Shown here: positions 6,891 through 14,800 of the stretch, one piece after another
Numbering within the stretch: position 1 is the stretch's first letter
How the letters are laid out: each line of letters starts with the position of its first letter
Source: Fibrobacterota bacterium
GTDB lineage: Bacteria; Fibrobacterota; Chitinivibrionia; Chitinivibrionales; JANQEN01
Length of the DNA: 15,753 nt
Assembly: GCA_030619215.1 (NCBI GenBank)
Contig: JAUXBV010000012.1
Coordinates: 1 to 15,753, forward strand
Direction: 5' to 3'
The notes under the pieces: model-generated
Seen by the model: only the letters and a program-made list of their open reading frames with translations
The model's database searches: none
What the model was told of the DNA's origin: nothing
Made by a program: the position numbers and the translations under genes

Positions 6891-7826
6891 ATGAAACTGG
6901 TCATACAGATCCCCTGCTGGAATGAAGAAAAAACAATAGCAGATACAATAAACTCTTTGCCGAAGAATATTGAAGGGATAGATTCTATTGAGGTCATCGT
7001 AATTGACGACGGGTCAACTGACAAGACAGTGGATACCGCGAAAAATGCCGGGGCCAGTGAAACAATTCGCCTCCCGCGTCATATGGGGCTTGCATATGCT
7101 TTTTCAACAGGGGTGGATGCTGCTATTAAGCATAATGCCGATATTCTTGTAAACACCGATGCCGATTTACAATACCCCTCTTCATGCATCACAGACATTG
7201 TAAAACCAATTGTCAGGGGTGAGGCTGATATAGTGGTGGGAGACAGACTTTCCCATAAGCCAAGACCTTTTTCACCGATAAAGATGTTTCTGGAGCGTTT
7301 AGGCTCATGGATAATACGAATTTTCTCCGGTACAAAGATTAAAGACGCAGCCAGCGGTTTCAGGGCGCTAAGCAGAGAGGCAATGATTTCTACGATAATC
7401 CACGACGAATTCTCATATACTCTTGAAAGCCTCCTCCTTGCAGGTGCGAAAAAGCTCAGAGTGGCAAATGTAACAATACCAATTAATAAACCCAAGCGAA
7501 AATCCCGCCTTTTTAAAAATATACCTCAATACATCATACGCTCTATAATTACAATTACCCGTATTTATCTCATGTATCATCCATTACGGTTCTTTGTGGT
7601 AATCGGCATGACATGCATGTTTGCAGCCTTATTAATTGGTATGCGTTTTCTCTATTTCTATGTTATTTCCGGAGGTGGAGGACATATCCAGTCACTCATT
7701 TTATTAGCCATACTTGTCACTATGGGATTTCAATGCATAATACTTGGCCTGCTGGCGGATGTTGTGGCTGCAAACAGAAGGCTCATTGAACAGATACGGC
7801 TAAAACAGTTGAAAAAAATGTTATGA
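6891..7826 (+). CDS. GT2 family polyprenyl-phosphate-type glycosyltransferase
   Basis: This is a membrane-anchored family 2 glycosyltransferase. The GT-A domain (about 1-215) shows IPCWNEEKT at 7-15, DDGSTD at 39-44, the metal-binding DAD at 90-92 within NTDADLQYP, and a GFRALSREA segment. Two C-terminal transmembrane helices (about 233-258 and 267-290) precede a basic tail. This layout matches enzymes that transfer a sugar from a nucleotide donor to dolichyl- or undecaprenyl-phosphate on the cytoplasmic face. The sugar cannot be read. The start is placed at ATG 6891 (311 residues). An in-frame TTG at 6849 is possible but unlikely. The stop TGA overlaps the ATG of a 48-codon ORF (ATGA), and a GT-C protein follows, so the product is a plausible donor for that enzyme. 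Confidence 0.93.
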   Translation: MKLVIQIPCWNEEKTIADTINSLPKNIEGIDSIEVIVIDDGSTDKTVDTAKNAGASETIRLPRHMGLAYAFSTGVDAAIKHNADILVNTDADLQYPSSCITDIVKPIVRGEADIVVGDRLSHKPRPFSPIKMFLERLGSWIIRIFSGTKIKDAASGFRALSREAMISTIIHDEFSYTLESLLLAGAKKLRVANVTIPINKPKRKSRLFKNIPQYIIRSIITITRIYLMYHPLRFFVVIGMTCMFAALLIGMRFLYFYVISGGGGHIQSLILLAILVTMGFQCIILGLLADVVAANRRLIEQIRLKQLKKML

Positions 7827-7969
7827 TAAAAAAGCATACTTTACTGTTTATAATTTTAGTACATAGCTGCTTTATATTTATTCTTGCAATATTACAGTTA
7901 ATCTCAAAATGGTTTCCGTACGGTTCCCATACAATAAGGCTGCGTGAATGGTTATACCAATTCTTTTAA
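7823..7969 (+). CDS. Small single-span membrane protein, 48 residues, unknown family
   Basis: This ORF starts at an ATG overlapping the GT2 stop (ATGA) and ends at TAA 7967-7969, 22 bp inside the next gene. The translation begins MIKKHTLLFIILVHSC, with one hydrophobic helix at about 7-28 after two lysines. A short basic-aromatic tail follows, containing KWFPYGSHTIRLREWLYQFF. The lysine start suggests the N-terminus inside and the tail outside. The overlaps at both ends point to translational coupling in a three-gene operon and explain the otherwise unfilled 121 bp between the two large genes. I do not recognise a family. It could be an accessory subunit of the GT2 or GT-C protein, or a chance ORF. 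Conservation in relatives would decide. Confidence 0.55.
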   Translation: MIKKHTLLFIILVHSCFIFILAILQLISKWFPYGSHTIRLREWLYQFF

Positions 7970-9753
7970 GTATTATCTGCACCCTGTGGCTCTCTTTTAT
8001 CTATACCGGTCTTGGATATTTTGTATTTAAACTGATCGGCCTCTCATTCCAATCCCGCCTTCTCCATATTTTGGCCGGTATAGCTCTCGGTTTCTGTATA
8101 ACCGGGAATACTATTATGGTATTATGTTTTATACAGCTTGCTTCACCAATATGGATTGTTTCTGCTTTAATACTTTTTACAATTCCAGGATTGCTGTTTT
8201 ATAAACATATTATTTCAGACATTTTCTACTTGACAAGAGGCGTAGTGTCAATCGGACAGTCGGCAAATCGGCTGGCATTCGTGCTACTTATAATTCTTAT
8301 TGGCGGATATGCTGTGCGAGGGCTTCTACCTCCTACAGGTTTTGACGCCCTCATGTATCATCTCTCGACAATAAAGCTTTATTTAAAACATGGCGGGTTC
8401 TGGAATATATACTTTAATGCACAATCCGACTACCCCATGCTTACCGAGATGAATTTCATGATTGGACTAGTTTTTAATAATGACATAATCTGTAAAACAA
8501 TCTCATTCCTTCTTGCTTTAATGAGCATGGCAACTATCGCCTACATTAGTAACTATTATTTCAATGACAAAAAAATCATTGTGCCAAGCTTACTTGTTTA
8601 CACCACTTTTACAGCTATTATTGCTAATATGTCAAATTGCGATGTTGATATACCACAGGCGTTATGGACAATTATGGCCCTCATAGTTTTAGAAAAATAT
8701 CTTCAAGAACAAAAAACCTCACACCTTATAATATCCTCAATATTCGCAGGAATGGCTCTACAAACTAAAATATTCGGAGTGTTTGCTATTCCTGTTGTGT
8801 TAATAAGGCTTTTTATGCAAAGAAGGCGATCCCTCTTTAGTTTATCCAGAATTAAAGAAGTTGCATTTCTGATTTTTATTCCTCTTCTCATGGGTCTTCC
8901 ATGGTATGTTAAAAGCTACGTGTACAATCAAACGATTCTTTCAATCAGGCACTCTTCAATTGTTGGACAGGGGCTTGCTGCCCCCATGGGAATACAATGT
9001 GTATCAAAATCCTGTTACTGGTTTGTAAATATAATAGTGAGAATTTTCTCAGCACCGTGGACATTCTCTGTCTTCCCGGGCCAGCATTGCGGTGACACAT
9101 TTGGCCCACTTTTCATTGCAATACTGCCGTTTATTTTATTTGTAGCTATTCCTGATCGCGTGAGAATTGTATTAGCAATGATGGGTACTTTCCTCGCTCA
9201 AATAATATTTATGGAGATATGGTTTATACAGGGAGGAACAACTATACGATATAGTATGTTTGTGCTGGTAATTGGTGCGCCTCTAACTGTGTGGACGGTA
9301 AGTCAGCTTAATAGTTATTTAAAAATTCAGAAATTGCTGCGTTTAATAATAATCTGTGTCATTTGCATTGGATCATTAATTTTTATTAAACGGTATCATA
9401 AGGAGTGGATTGCATTTCTCACTTTTCAGGCAAGAGATGAATATTATAGTAAAGCTCTGCCAGAATATAATGTTATTAATACTATTAATAAATTACCTAA
9501 AGACAGGGTGGTAATGCCCATCTATAATTATTCCGATTATCTTTTAGATGTACCATATATTACAGCGTATAAAAGATATAACTCAATAGGTGAAATGAAA
9601 AAAGATTTTAAAGAAAAAAATATCGGTTATATATTTGCAAATGACAAACTTGATCCATCGAAAAACAGAGATACATATCCTGAGGTTACTGAAAAGGAAT
9701 GCATTGACTCGACAAATGGGTTCTATTTATTCAAGCTGGCTGACACTTTTTAA
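7948..9753 (+). CDS. GT-C-fold integral membrane glycosyltransferase (ArnT/GT39-like)
   Basis: This 601-residue polytopic protein has roughly 11-13 hydrophobic helices in its first 490 residues and a soluble C-terminal part of about 110 residues. The first periplasmic loop holds PPTGFDALMYHLSTIKLYL, in which D133 sits where GT-C enzymes carry their catalytic acidic residue. A TKIFG segment and a later GGTTIRYSMF segment also suit this superfamily. Such enzymes take a sugar from a polyprenyl-phosphate carrier and transfer it to a lipid, glycan or protein on the outer side of the inner membrane. The preceding GT2 gene is the natural source of that donor. AAGG at 7935-7938 is a fair ribosome-binding site for ATG 7948, which lies inside the preceding small ORF. 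The acceptor is unknown. Confidence 0.82.
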   Translation: MVIPILLSIICTLWLSFIYTGLGYFVFKLIGLSFQSRLLHILAGIALGFCITGNTIMVLCFIQLASPIWIVSALILFTIPGLLFYKHIISDIFYLTRGVVSIGQSANRLAFVLLIILIGGYAVRGLLPPTGFDALMYHLSTIKLYLKHGGFWNIYFNAQSDYPMLTEMNFMIGLVFNNDIICKTISFLLALMSMATIAYISNYYFNDKKIIVPSLLVYTTFTAIIANMSNCDVDIPQALWTIMALIVLEKYLQEQKTSHLIISSIFAGMALQTKIFGVFAIPVVLIRLFMQRRRSLFSLSRIKEVAFLIFIPLLMGLPWYVKSYVYNQTILSIRHSSIVGQGLAAPMGIQCVSKSCYWFVNIIVRIFSAPWTFSVFPGQHCGDTFGPLFIAILPFILFVAIPDRVRIVLAMMGTFLAQIIFMEIWFIQGGTTIRYSMFVLVIGAPLTVWTVSQLNSYLKIQKLLRLIIICVICIGSLIFIKRYHKEWIAFLTFQARDEYYSKALPEYNVINTINKLPKDRVVMPIYNYSDYLLDVPYITAYKRYNSIGEMKKDFKEKNIGYIFANDKLDPSKNRDTYPEVTEKECIDSTNGFYLFKLADTF

Positions 9754-9764
9754 GATTTAAGTGT
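9743..9764 (+). terminator. Weak hairpin over the stop of the GT-C gene
   Basis: ACACTT (9743-9748) can pair with AAGTGT (9759-9764) across the stop codon. A further ACACTT at 9803-9808 can pair with the same AAGTGT. The 60-bp gap separates two convergent genes, so a bidirectional terminator would be expected, but stems are short and AT-rich and no clear T-run follows. Confidence 0.25.
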
Positions 9765-9813
9765 AGAATAATTATTGAATTAATATCAGCTTTACTATTG
9801 TAACACTTCTATT

Positions 9814-11199
9814 TTAAAAGAAATTTCTTAATAAAGCAACGGCATTTCTTATTTGTATTTTCAGCTGAAAAAATGAATTGATTTTATTTACCCTTCTAGC
9901 CAGATAAGAAAATCTTAAATAAAATTCAAAAACAGCCTTGCGTTTAAGTTTCTTAACTTCCTTAATAGAAAGATTTTTAGTTGGCATAGCCACAACGGTA
10001 CCTGATTGATCCATAACAGTAAATCCATTATTAACCAATCCGCTTTTTATTGCATTTTCTCTCAACTTTGTGCCTATCCTCGGTACAGCAACATTAAATG
10101 ATGCAAAGTCACATTTTATCTTTTTTGCAAATTTAATTGTTTCTAAACATGTTTCTTTTGTTTCTTCCGGCAGTCCTAAAATAAACGTAGCAACTGTATT
10201 AATCCCTAATTGATCACACCACTCGAAGGCCTGAATTATTTGCTGTTTCGTATATCCTTTTTGACATTTTCTTAATATTTCTTCATTAGCTGATTCGACA
10301 CCAAAAATAATAGTATGACAACCTGCTTTCTTCATGAGCTCAAGCATCTCAAAATCGATAACATCAACTCGAGAAAAGGTAAACCAGTTTATAGTAATAT
10401 TTTCATCGATTATTCTTTGACAGATATTTTTATTCCTATCTTTTGTAACACCAAATGTCTGGTCCGCCCAGAATAATTCTTTAATGCCTAAAGATGAGAT
10501 ATAGTGTATTTCTTCAATTACGTTATTTACTGTTCTATATTTAAACCCTAGAATAGGCATAATGCAAAAAGTACATTTAAATGGGCAACCAAAATCTGTC
10601 AGAATAGCAGAAAATGACTTGCTTCGTGTAAAAGGGTGACGATAATTTTTATTAATAAAAAGATCGTGCTTTGGAACAGGTAACTCAAAGAAGGTATTTT
10701 TTTCCCTTATTAGTTCAGATTCTATAATTTTTCCATTATGCCTATATAACATATTTCGAATTTTATCAAATTTTCCTTCCAAGAAGTAAACAATATCATT
10801 AGAGGCAAAGTCTAACAGCACTGCATCTAAACCGGCTGCTTCTTCCATTCTCTTTTTACTGTTCTGTAACAGAAGGTCACCAGAGGCAATTACTAATGTA
10901 TCTTTTTTATTTTTAATCTTATTAATAATTATTTTATCTTCTTCCCAGGATACAGAGCCCACAAGAATAATTATTACATCGTAGTTTTTAGCCTGAATTT
11001 TACCTAAAACATCTTTGATACTTAATCTTTCAACAATTGCGTCAATCATATCTACTTTATATGTTTTCTGCAACCTGCCGCTTAGCAATAAAAGGTCGAT
11101 AGGAGGGTTGATATATTCTGCCTGGCTTACTTTACTACAGTAATAATCACGCAAGTATAATTTTTTCCCAGGTGGGTTTAATAATAGAATTCTTCTCAT
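9814..11199 (-). CDS. Radical SAM protein with cobalamin-binding-like N-terminal domain
   Basis: The N-terminal part (about 1-145) has the B12-binding-like Rossmann layout common to this class: ILLLNPPG at 4-11, INPPIDLLLLSGRL at 30-43 and VDMIDAIVERL at 49-59. The DxHxxG motif that contacts the cobalt from below is not seen. The radical SAM core starts near 195 with the [4Fe-4S] motif C205-PFK-C209-TF-C212, followed by ELFWADQTFG, IIFGVESANEEIL and TFILGLPEET, all typical of the fold. The 461-residue length fits the B12-binding radical SAM group, whose members often methylate or rearrange lipids, sugars or natural products. The start codon overlaps the methyltransferase stop (ATGA), making this the last gene of the GT9-methyltransferase-radical SAM operon. 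The substrate is unknown and is presumed to be part of the same glycan or glycolipid. The DNA is strongly AT-rich. Confidence 0.88.
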   Translation of the reverse strand: MRRILLLNPPGKKLYLRDYYCSKVSQAEYINPPIDLLLLSGRLQKTYKVDMIDAIVERLSIKDVLGKIQAKNYDVIIILVGSVSWEEDKIIINKIKNKKDTLVIASGDLLLQNSKKRMEEAAGLDAVLLDFASNDIVYFLEGKFDKIRNMLYRHNGKIIESELIREKNTFFELPVPKHDLFINKNYRHPFTRSKSFSAILTDFGCPFKCTFCIMPILGFKYRTVNNVIEEIHYISSLGIKELFWADQTFGVTKDRNKNICQRIIDENITINWFTFSRVDVIDFEMLELMKKAGCHTIIFGVESANEEILRKCQKGYTKQQIIQAFEWCDQLGINTVATFILGLPEETKETCLETIKFAKKIKCDFASFNVAVPRIGTKLRENAIKSGLVNNGFTVMDQSGTVVAMPTKNLSIKEVKKLKRKAVFEFYLRFSYLARRVNKINSFFQLKIQIRNAVALLRNFF

Positions 11200-11843
11200 T
11201 TTGTTTTGTTAATTTCTCTGTACCTTTCATTTTCATAAATTACAACTAATTCTCCACCAATTACTTTTTTTGTGTTTATACCAAACATATCAAAATATTT
11301 TATTAAATCATTTTGTGTTTTTATCAAGATATCATGAGGGTTATTCACCCCATCATTTTCTCCAATTATTTTTTCAATAAAAGATATTTTCCTTCTTATT
11401 TTCCTTAAAAAACCATGCGCTTTTCTCCCTACCTCTTTTGAATCAGTAAAGGGCTCAACAATAATAAGTGCTTTTTTTATCTTTTTCAAACACTCTTTTA
11501 CAAGCCCCTTGTCTTTTTTAGCAATATGATGTAAAACATCACTTATTACTATGTAATCTTTTTCTGGGATAGTCGCTTTTGTCGCATTTTTAAGTAGTAT
11601 CAGCCCTCCTTTTTTTTGTGTATTTTTTACAAAAAACGGATTAAGGTCCCATCCCTCATAATGAACATTTTTATCTTCGATATACCGCTGCAAAAGGCAT
11701 GATCCACAACCAATATCTAATACACTCGAATTTGGTTGAATTATTTCTGCAATTAAAACATATCTTTTAGTATAATTTTTCCCGTGTATTATACTCATCC
11801 CAAAGTCGTATAATCTTGGATGTGTATACCATATAGAAACCAT
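11196..11843 (-). CDS. Class I SAM-dependent methyltransferase
   Basis: The glycine-rich SAM-binding motif VLDIGCGSC lies at 41-49. It is followed by an acidic strand end (YEGWDLNPF, about 62-70) that should bind the ribose, and by IVISDVLHHI (about 98-107) in the position of motif IV. The N-terminus (HPRLYDFG, then TKRYVLIAEII) resembles methyltransferases found among polysaccharide or lipid biosynthesis genes. The length of 215 is usual for a single-domain enzyme. Its stop overlaps the radical SAM start by 4 bp, and it begins 12 bp after the GT9 stop with a GGA-containing ribosome-binding site. The acceptor atom (O, N or C) and the substrate cannot be told from sequence. A sugar or lipid intermediate made by neighbouring glycosyltransferases is the simplest inference. 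Confidence 0.85.
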   Translation of the reverse strand: MVSIWYTHPRLYDFGMSIIHGKNYTKRYVLIAEIIQPNSSVLDIGCGSCLLQRYIEDKNVHYEGWDLNPFFVKNTQKKGGLILLKNATKATIPEKDYIVISDVLHHIAKKDKGLVKECLKKIKKALIIVEPFTDSKEVGRKAHGFLRKIRRKISFIEKIIGENDGVNNPHDILIKTQNDLIKYFDMFGINTKKVIGGELVVIYENERYREINKTK

Positions 11844-11855
11844 TTTTTTCCATTT

Positions 11856-13022
11856 CTATAATTTTTCTAAAAATGTATTAATAACATTTTTTACGTTGTC
11901 TACTTCAATTTTATAGATACATTTTGGATCTGAACAATTTGTAAACTTCGTATTAATGGCATGTATGCATGGACTACAGTAAATATTCTTATAAAACACA
12001 GTATGACAATCTCCTAAAGGGCCATATAATTCAGGTGTTTCTGGCCCAAAAAAGGATATTGTAGGAATATTTAAAGCCGCAGCAAAGTGTAAAGGGCCGC
12101 TATCATTAGTTATAAATAGCATAGACCGTTTTAAAAGGCTCAATAATTGCAATACGGTTATCTTTCCTGCAATGTTAATAACACCTTCCTTGTCATAAAT
12201 TAATTCCTGTATAGATGATACATAACCGTAGTCGGATGGGGAGCCAATCAAAATAATTTTTATAGCATTTTTCTTTGATAAAAAGTCGATTACTTCTTTA
12301 AAGTTTTTTTTAGGCCAACGTCGCTGTAATGAAAGTCTGCTGGCATTTACATTTATAATAATAATTTTATCATTATCTGCTACCCCACTACTTTTAAGCA
12401 ACTCCTCGATATAACCATCTGTTGCTTTATCTGTATGTAAGTAAACCAATTTTCGTTCTTTGGTTTCTGCCCCAGCAGCTTTGGCTAAATTAAGAAAATT
12501 ATCTACTACATGTTGGTTAATATCAAATATAACTTTCTTTGTTTGTAAATTTCCTCGATATGCCAAGATATCATAAAAGCCGATCCTCTCTTTTTTACAA
12601 ATCAGGTAAGATGTTATCGCAGAAAATCTGGTAAAAAATTCAAAATCAATAACCAGATCAAACTTTTTCATTCGTAATTTGAAAAAAATACGCGGCAAGT
12701 TTAATAAAAAATTAATAATCTGTTTATTATCTATTTCTATAATAGTGTCTACCAAATGCACCGATTCTATTATTTCACGATTGCCCATAAATGTTAAAAA
12801 AGTAATATGAGCATGTGGAAACTCGTTCCTTATTGCCCAGATAGCGGGAGAGGCTAAAATAATGCTTCCCATCCCCCAAAATTTCATTAAAAGAATATTG
12901 TTAAGGGTGTGGGTGTTTTTATTATTATTGAAAATCCTTATAATTAAGTTGTAAATACTGAGAAAAGAGCAACAGAAAGTACCAATAGTTTCATCAATTA
13001 TTCTTGCGTTTTTAAGATTCAT
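11856..13022 (-). CDS. Glycosyltransferase family 9 (heptosyltransferase-like)
   Basis: This is a GT-B enzyme of the ADP-heptose:LPS heptosyltransferase family, acting at the cytoplasmic face of the inner membrane. Residues 42-65 (ILLMKFWGMGSIILASPAIW region) form the N-terminal GT9 signature. RRWPKKNF lies mid-protein, and the C-terminal signature FITNDSGPLHFAAAL with FFGPETPELYGPLG spans about 300-335. A cysteine cluster (CSPC, then NCSDPKC, about 346-366) is seen in a subset of GT9 proteins and may bind metal. About 40 residues precede the first strand, including a hydrophobic FCCSFLSIYNLIIRIF stretch that could touch the membrane. It is the first gene of a three-gene minus-strand operon. 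Without other LPS core genes here, true heptose use is not shown. Base composition is very AT-rich (14 of 60 G or C at 12241-12300). Confidence 0.9.
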   Translation of the reverse strand: MNLKNARIIDETIGTFCCSFLSIYNLIIRIFNNNKNTHTLNNILLMKFWGMGSIILASPAIWAIRNEFPHAHITFLTFMGNREIIESVHLVDTIIEIDNKQIINFLLNLPRIFFKLRMKKFDLVIDFEFFTRFSAITSYLICKKERIGFYDILAYRGNLQTKKVIFDINQHVVDNFLNLAKAAGAETKERKLVYLHTDKATDGYIEELLKSSGVADNDKIIIINVNASRLSLQRRWPKKNFKEVIDFLSKKNAIKIILIGSPSDYGYVSSIQELIYDKEGVINIAGKITVLQLLSLLKRSMLFITNDSGPLHFAAALNIPTISFFGPETPELYGPLGDCHTVFYKNIYCSPCIHAINTKFTNCSDPKCIYKIEVDNVKNVINTFLEKL

Positions 13023-13266
13023 GACAATTTCTAGACTATGTTATTGATATATTCTCAACTCACATTAAATAAGATTTTAACATATACTACTTTTCAATGT
13101 ATCTCAAAGTATAATAATTGTATAATATTATTAATAAAAAGTAACTTATTATTTTATAATCAGTTGTGAGCATTTTTATACATTAAAGGAATTATGTTCT
13201 TTCGATATTCCTATTTATATCTAAAACATTAGAAAATATTGAAACATCAAATAAGTTGAAAACAAT
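13023..13266. promoter_or_regulatory. AT-rich divergent intergenic region
   Basis: This 244-bp spacer separates the minus-strand GT9 operon from the plus-strand GT-C/DUF354 pair, so both promoters should lie here. It is extremely AT-rich and has many TATAAT-like hexamers, including a 10-bp palindrome ATAATATTAT at 13122-13131. No single promoter can be chosen with confidence. Confidence 0.45.
13194..13232 (+). CDS. Possible 12-codon leader ORF
   Basis: ATG at 13194 follows AAAGGA (13185-13190) by only a few bases, the best ribosome-binding site in the spacer. It opens a 12-residue ORF, MFFRYSYLYLKH, ending at TAG. It lies 34 bp before the GT-C gene, whose own start at 13267 has no clear ribosome-binding site. 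It could be a leader peptide or a chance ORF. Confidence 0.2.
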   Translation: MFFRYSYLYLKH

Positions 13267-14775
13267 ATGAAATCTCTTCCTGATTGGTCTATTGTATTCA
13301 TTTGGTTTATTCTGTCATTATCGATTTTCTATTCAGGTCACCTTTATTCTAACGATACGGTATCAAAAATTGAATCAGCCAGAAATCTGATAAAACATGG
13401 TTCATTTGAAGTTTCCGGCTATAATGGCGCCTGGGGTGTAGTGGGGAGGGATGGCAAGACCTATCCCCATTTTTCGCTGGGTTCCATTCTTGTGATGGTA
13501 CCGCCTGTTCTATTATATGAAACATTATCTGCCATTACCGGTAAACCTTTACCAAAATTTGTACAGAGTGTTTTTGTTTCAGGATTTAATTTACTTTATA
13601 CAGCATTATCAGGATGCTTTTTCTTTATTATACTTATACAATTGGGCAAATCGAAGCGGGATGCCTTTATATACGCCAACATTATAATCTTTTGCTCAGA
13701 GCTTCTTCAGTACAGCAGTACCGGTTGGAGTGAACCTGCTGCATTATGCTGGGCACTGTTAGGATTTATCTTTCTTTTAAGAGACACGACAGTGAAAAGA
13801 CAATGGGTTCTTTGGGCCGTTTGCGCTTTTATTGCATCTCTCATAAGAATTGAGTATATAGTCTTTTTTCTTTGTTTATTATTTGTAACTCTGTTAAAAA
13901 ACAGGGCCGAATGGAGAACCTACATTACCCCTCTGGTTATTGTCTGTTCCGTCGTGTTAGCACACATGTGGTTTAATTACTTTCGCTTTGAATCAGTATT
14001 TAATTTCGGTTATTTTGGTCGTGATACCGGGGAAAATGCATCCATAATAGCTTCGGGCGCAACGAGTGTTTTTGAAGTAGTTTGTAGATTCTTTTCTAGA
14101 AGTTACCTAATAAATGTTTATAGAACCTATATCTCGTTTGGACGAGTTCACTGGTTCTGGATATGTCCTCTGTTGGCATTATTACCATTCGCAATTCATT
14201 ATAAAAAATATCCCTTGTTAGTTAAACAGATAGTTATTGCAGCAGGTATAGCACAATTTGCTATAATGGCAATGGGTAGTAATTCCTGGTGTTGGGCAAA
14301 TCGTTATTTATATACTACCTTTCCATTTCTCTTACTGCCAGTATTTTTTATTCCGATTGAAAAAAAGAAATTATTAATAGCATTTAAATTATTGAGCGTA
14401 ATAGGATTTATTGTCTCTCTTTTAAGTACTCTGGTAAATTATCATACTATTCAAGAGATATTGGTTAACAAGTATGGGTATTATAAAGCTATGTATATAT
14501 ATTCTACGAACACTTTAAAAGCCCCTTTCTGGCTGCATATAAAAATGCTCCCTAAACAATTTATAAACACACTGTCTCTTTTCACAAAGGGTAATAACCT
14601 ACCACCATGGGAAGCTTTAAGGGTTGAATGCTTTGACCTGTGGCCGGTGAGTATGTGCGGAGTGGGGATTAATTCATTTCTATCGTTTGGTTTATGGCTG
14701 GCATTGTTAGTTACCAGTATTGGTTTTGGAGTAAAAGTGGTGGTACCGAGGTTTATTACAAATGATAACATATAA
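13267..14775 (+). CDS. Polytopic membrane protein, probable GT-C-fold glycosyltransferase
   Basis: This 502-residue protein has about 10-12 hydrophobic helices. The first is at 8-22 and is followed by a periplasmic loop with YSNDTVSKIESARNLIKHG, where D30 is in the usual place of the GT-C catalytic acid. A long loop with GRDGKTYPHFSLG and a late WANRYLYTTFPFLLLP segment resemble other GT-C or PMT/ArnT-like membrane glycosyltransferases. It would use a polyprenyl-linked sugar outside the inner membrane. It is only distantly similar in layout to the protein at 7948-9753 and lacks its long C-terminal soluble tail. The gene precedes the DUF354 gene by 25 bp on the same strand, which suggests an operon. 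Assignment to the fold rests on topology and short motifs, so an O-antigen-type membrane protein of another class is possible. Confidence 0.65.
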   Translation: MKSLPDWSIVFIWFILSLSIFYSGHLYSNDTVSKIESARNLIKHGSFEVSGYNGAWGVVGRDGKTYPHFSLGSILVMVPPVLLYETLSAITGKPLPKFVQSVFVSGFNLLYTALSGCFFFIILIQLGKSKRDAFIYANIIIFCSELLQYSSTGWSEPAALCWALLGFIFLLRDTTVKRQWVLWAVCAFIASLIRIEYIVFFLCLLFVTLLKNRAEWRTYITPLVIVCSVVLAHMWFNYFRFESVFNFGYFGRDTGENASIIASGATSVFEVVCRFFSRSYLINVYRTYISFGRVHWFWICPLLALLPFAIHYKKYPLLVKQIVIAAGIAQFAIMAMGSNSWCWANRYLYTTFPFLLLPVFFIPIEKKKLLIAFKLLSVIGFIVSLLSTLVNYHTIQEILVNKYGYYKAMYIYSTNTLKAPFWLHIKMLPKQFINTLSLFTKGNNLPPWEALRVECFDLWPVSMCGVGINSFLSFGLWLALLVTSIGFGVKVVVPRFITNDNI

Positions 14776-14800
14776 ACATATCTAGCAAAGAATATGAAAC

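Noticed and set aside
13055..13171. CTCACA and TGTGAG as an inverted repeat in the GT9/GT-C spacer
   Set aside because: There are only six matching bases about 100 bp apart in AT-rich DNA, which is expected by chance.
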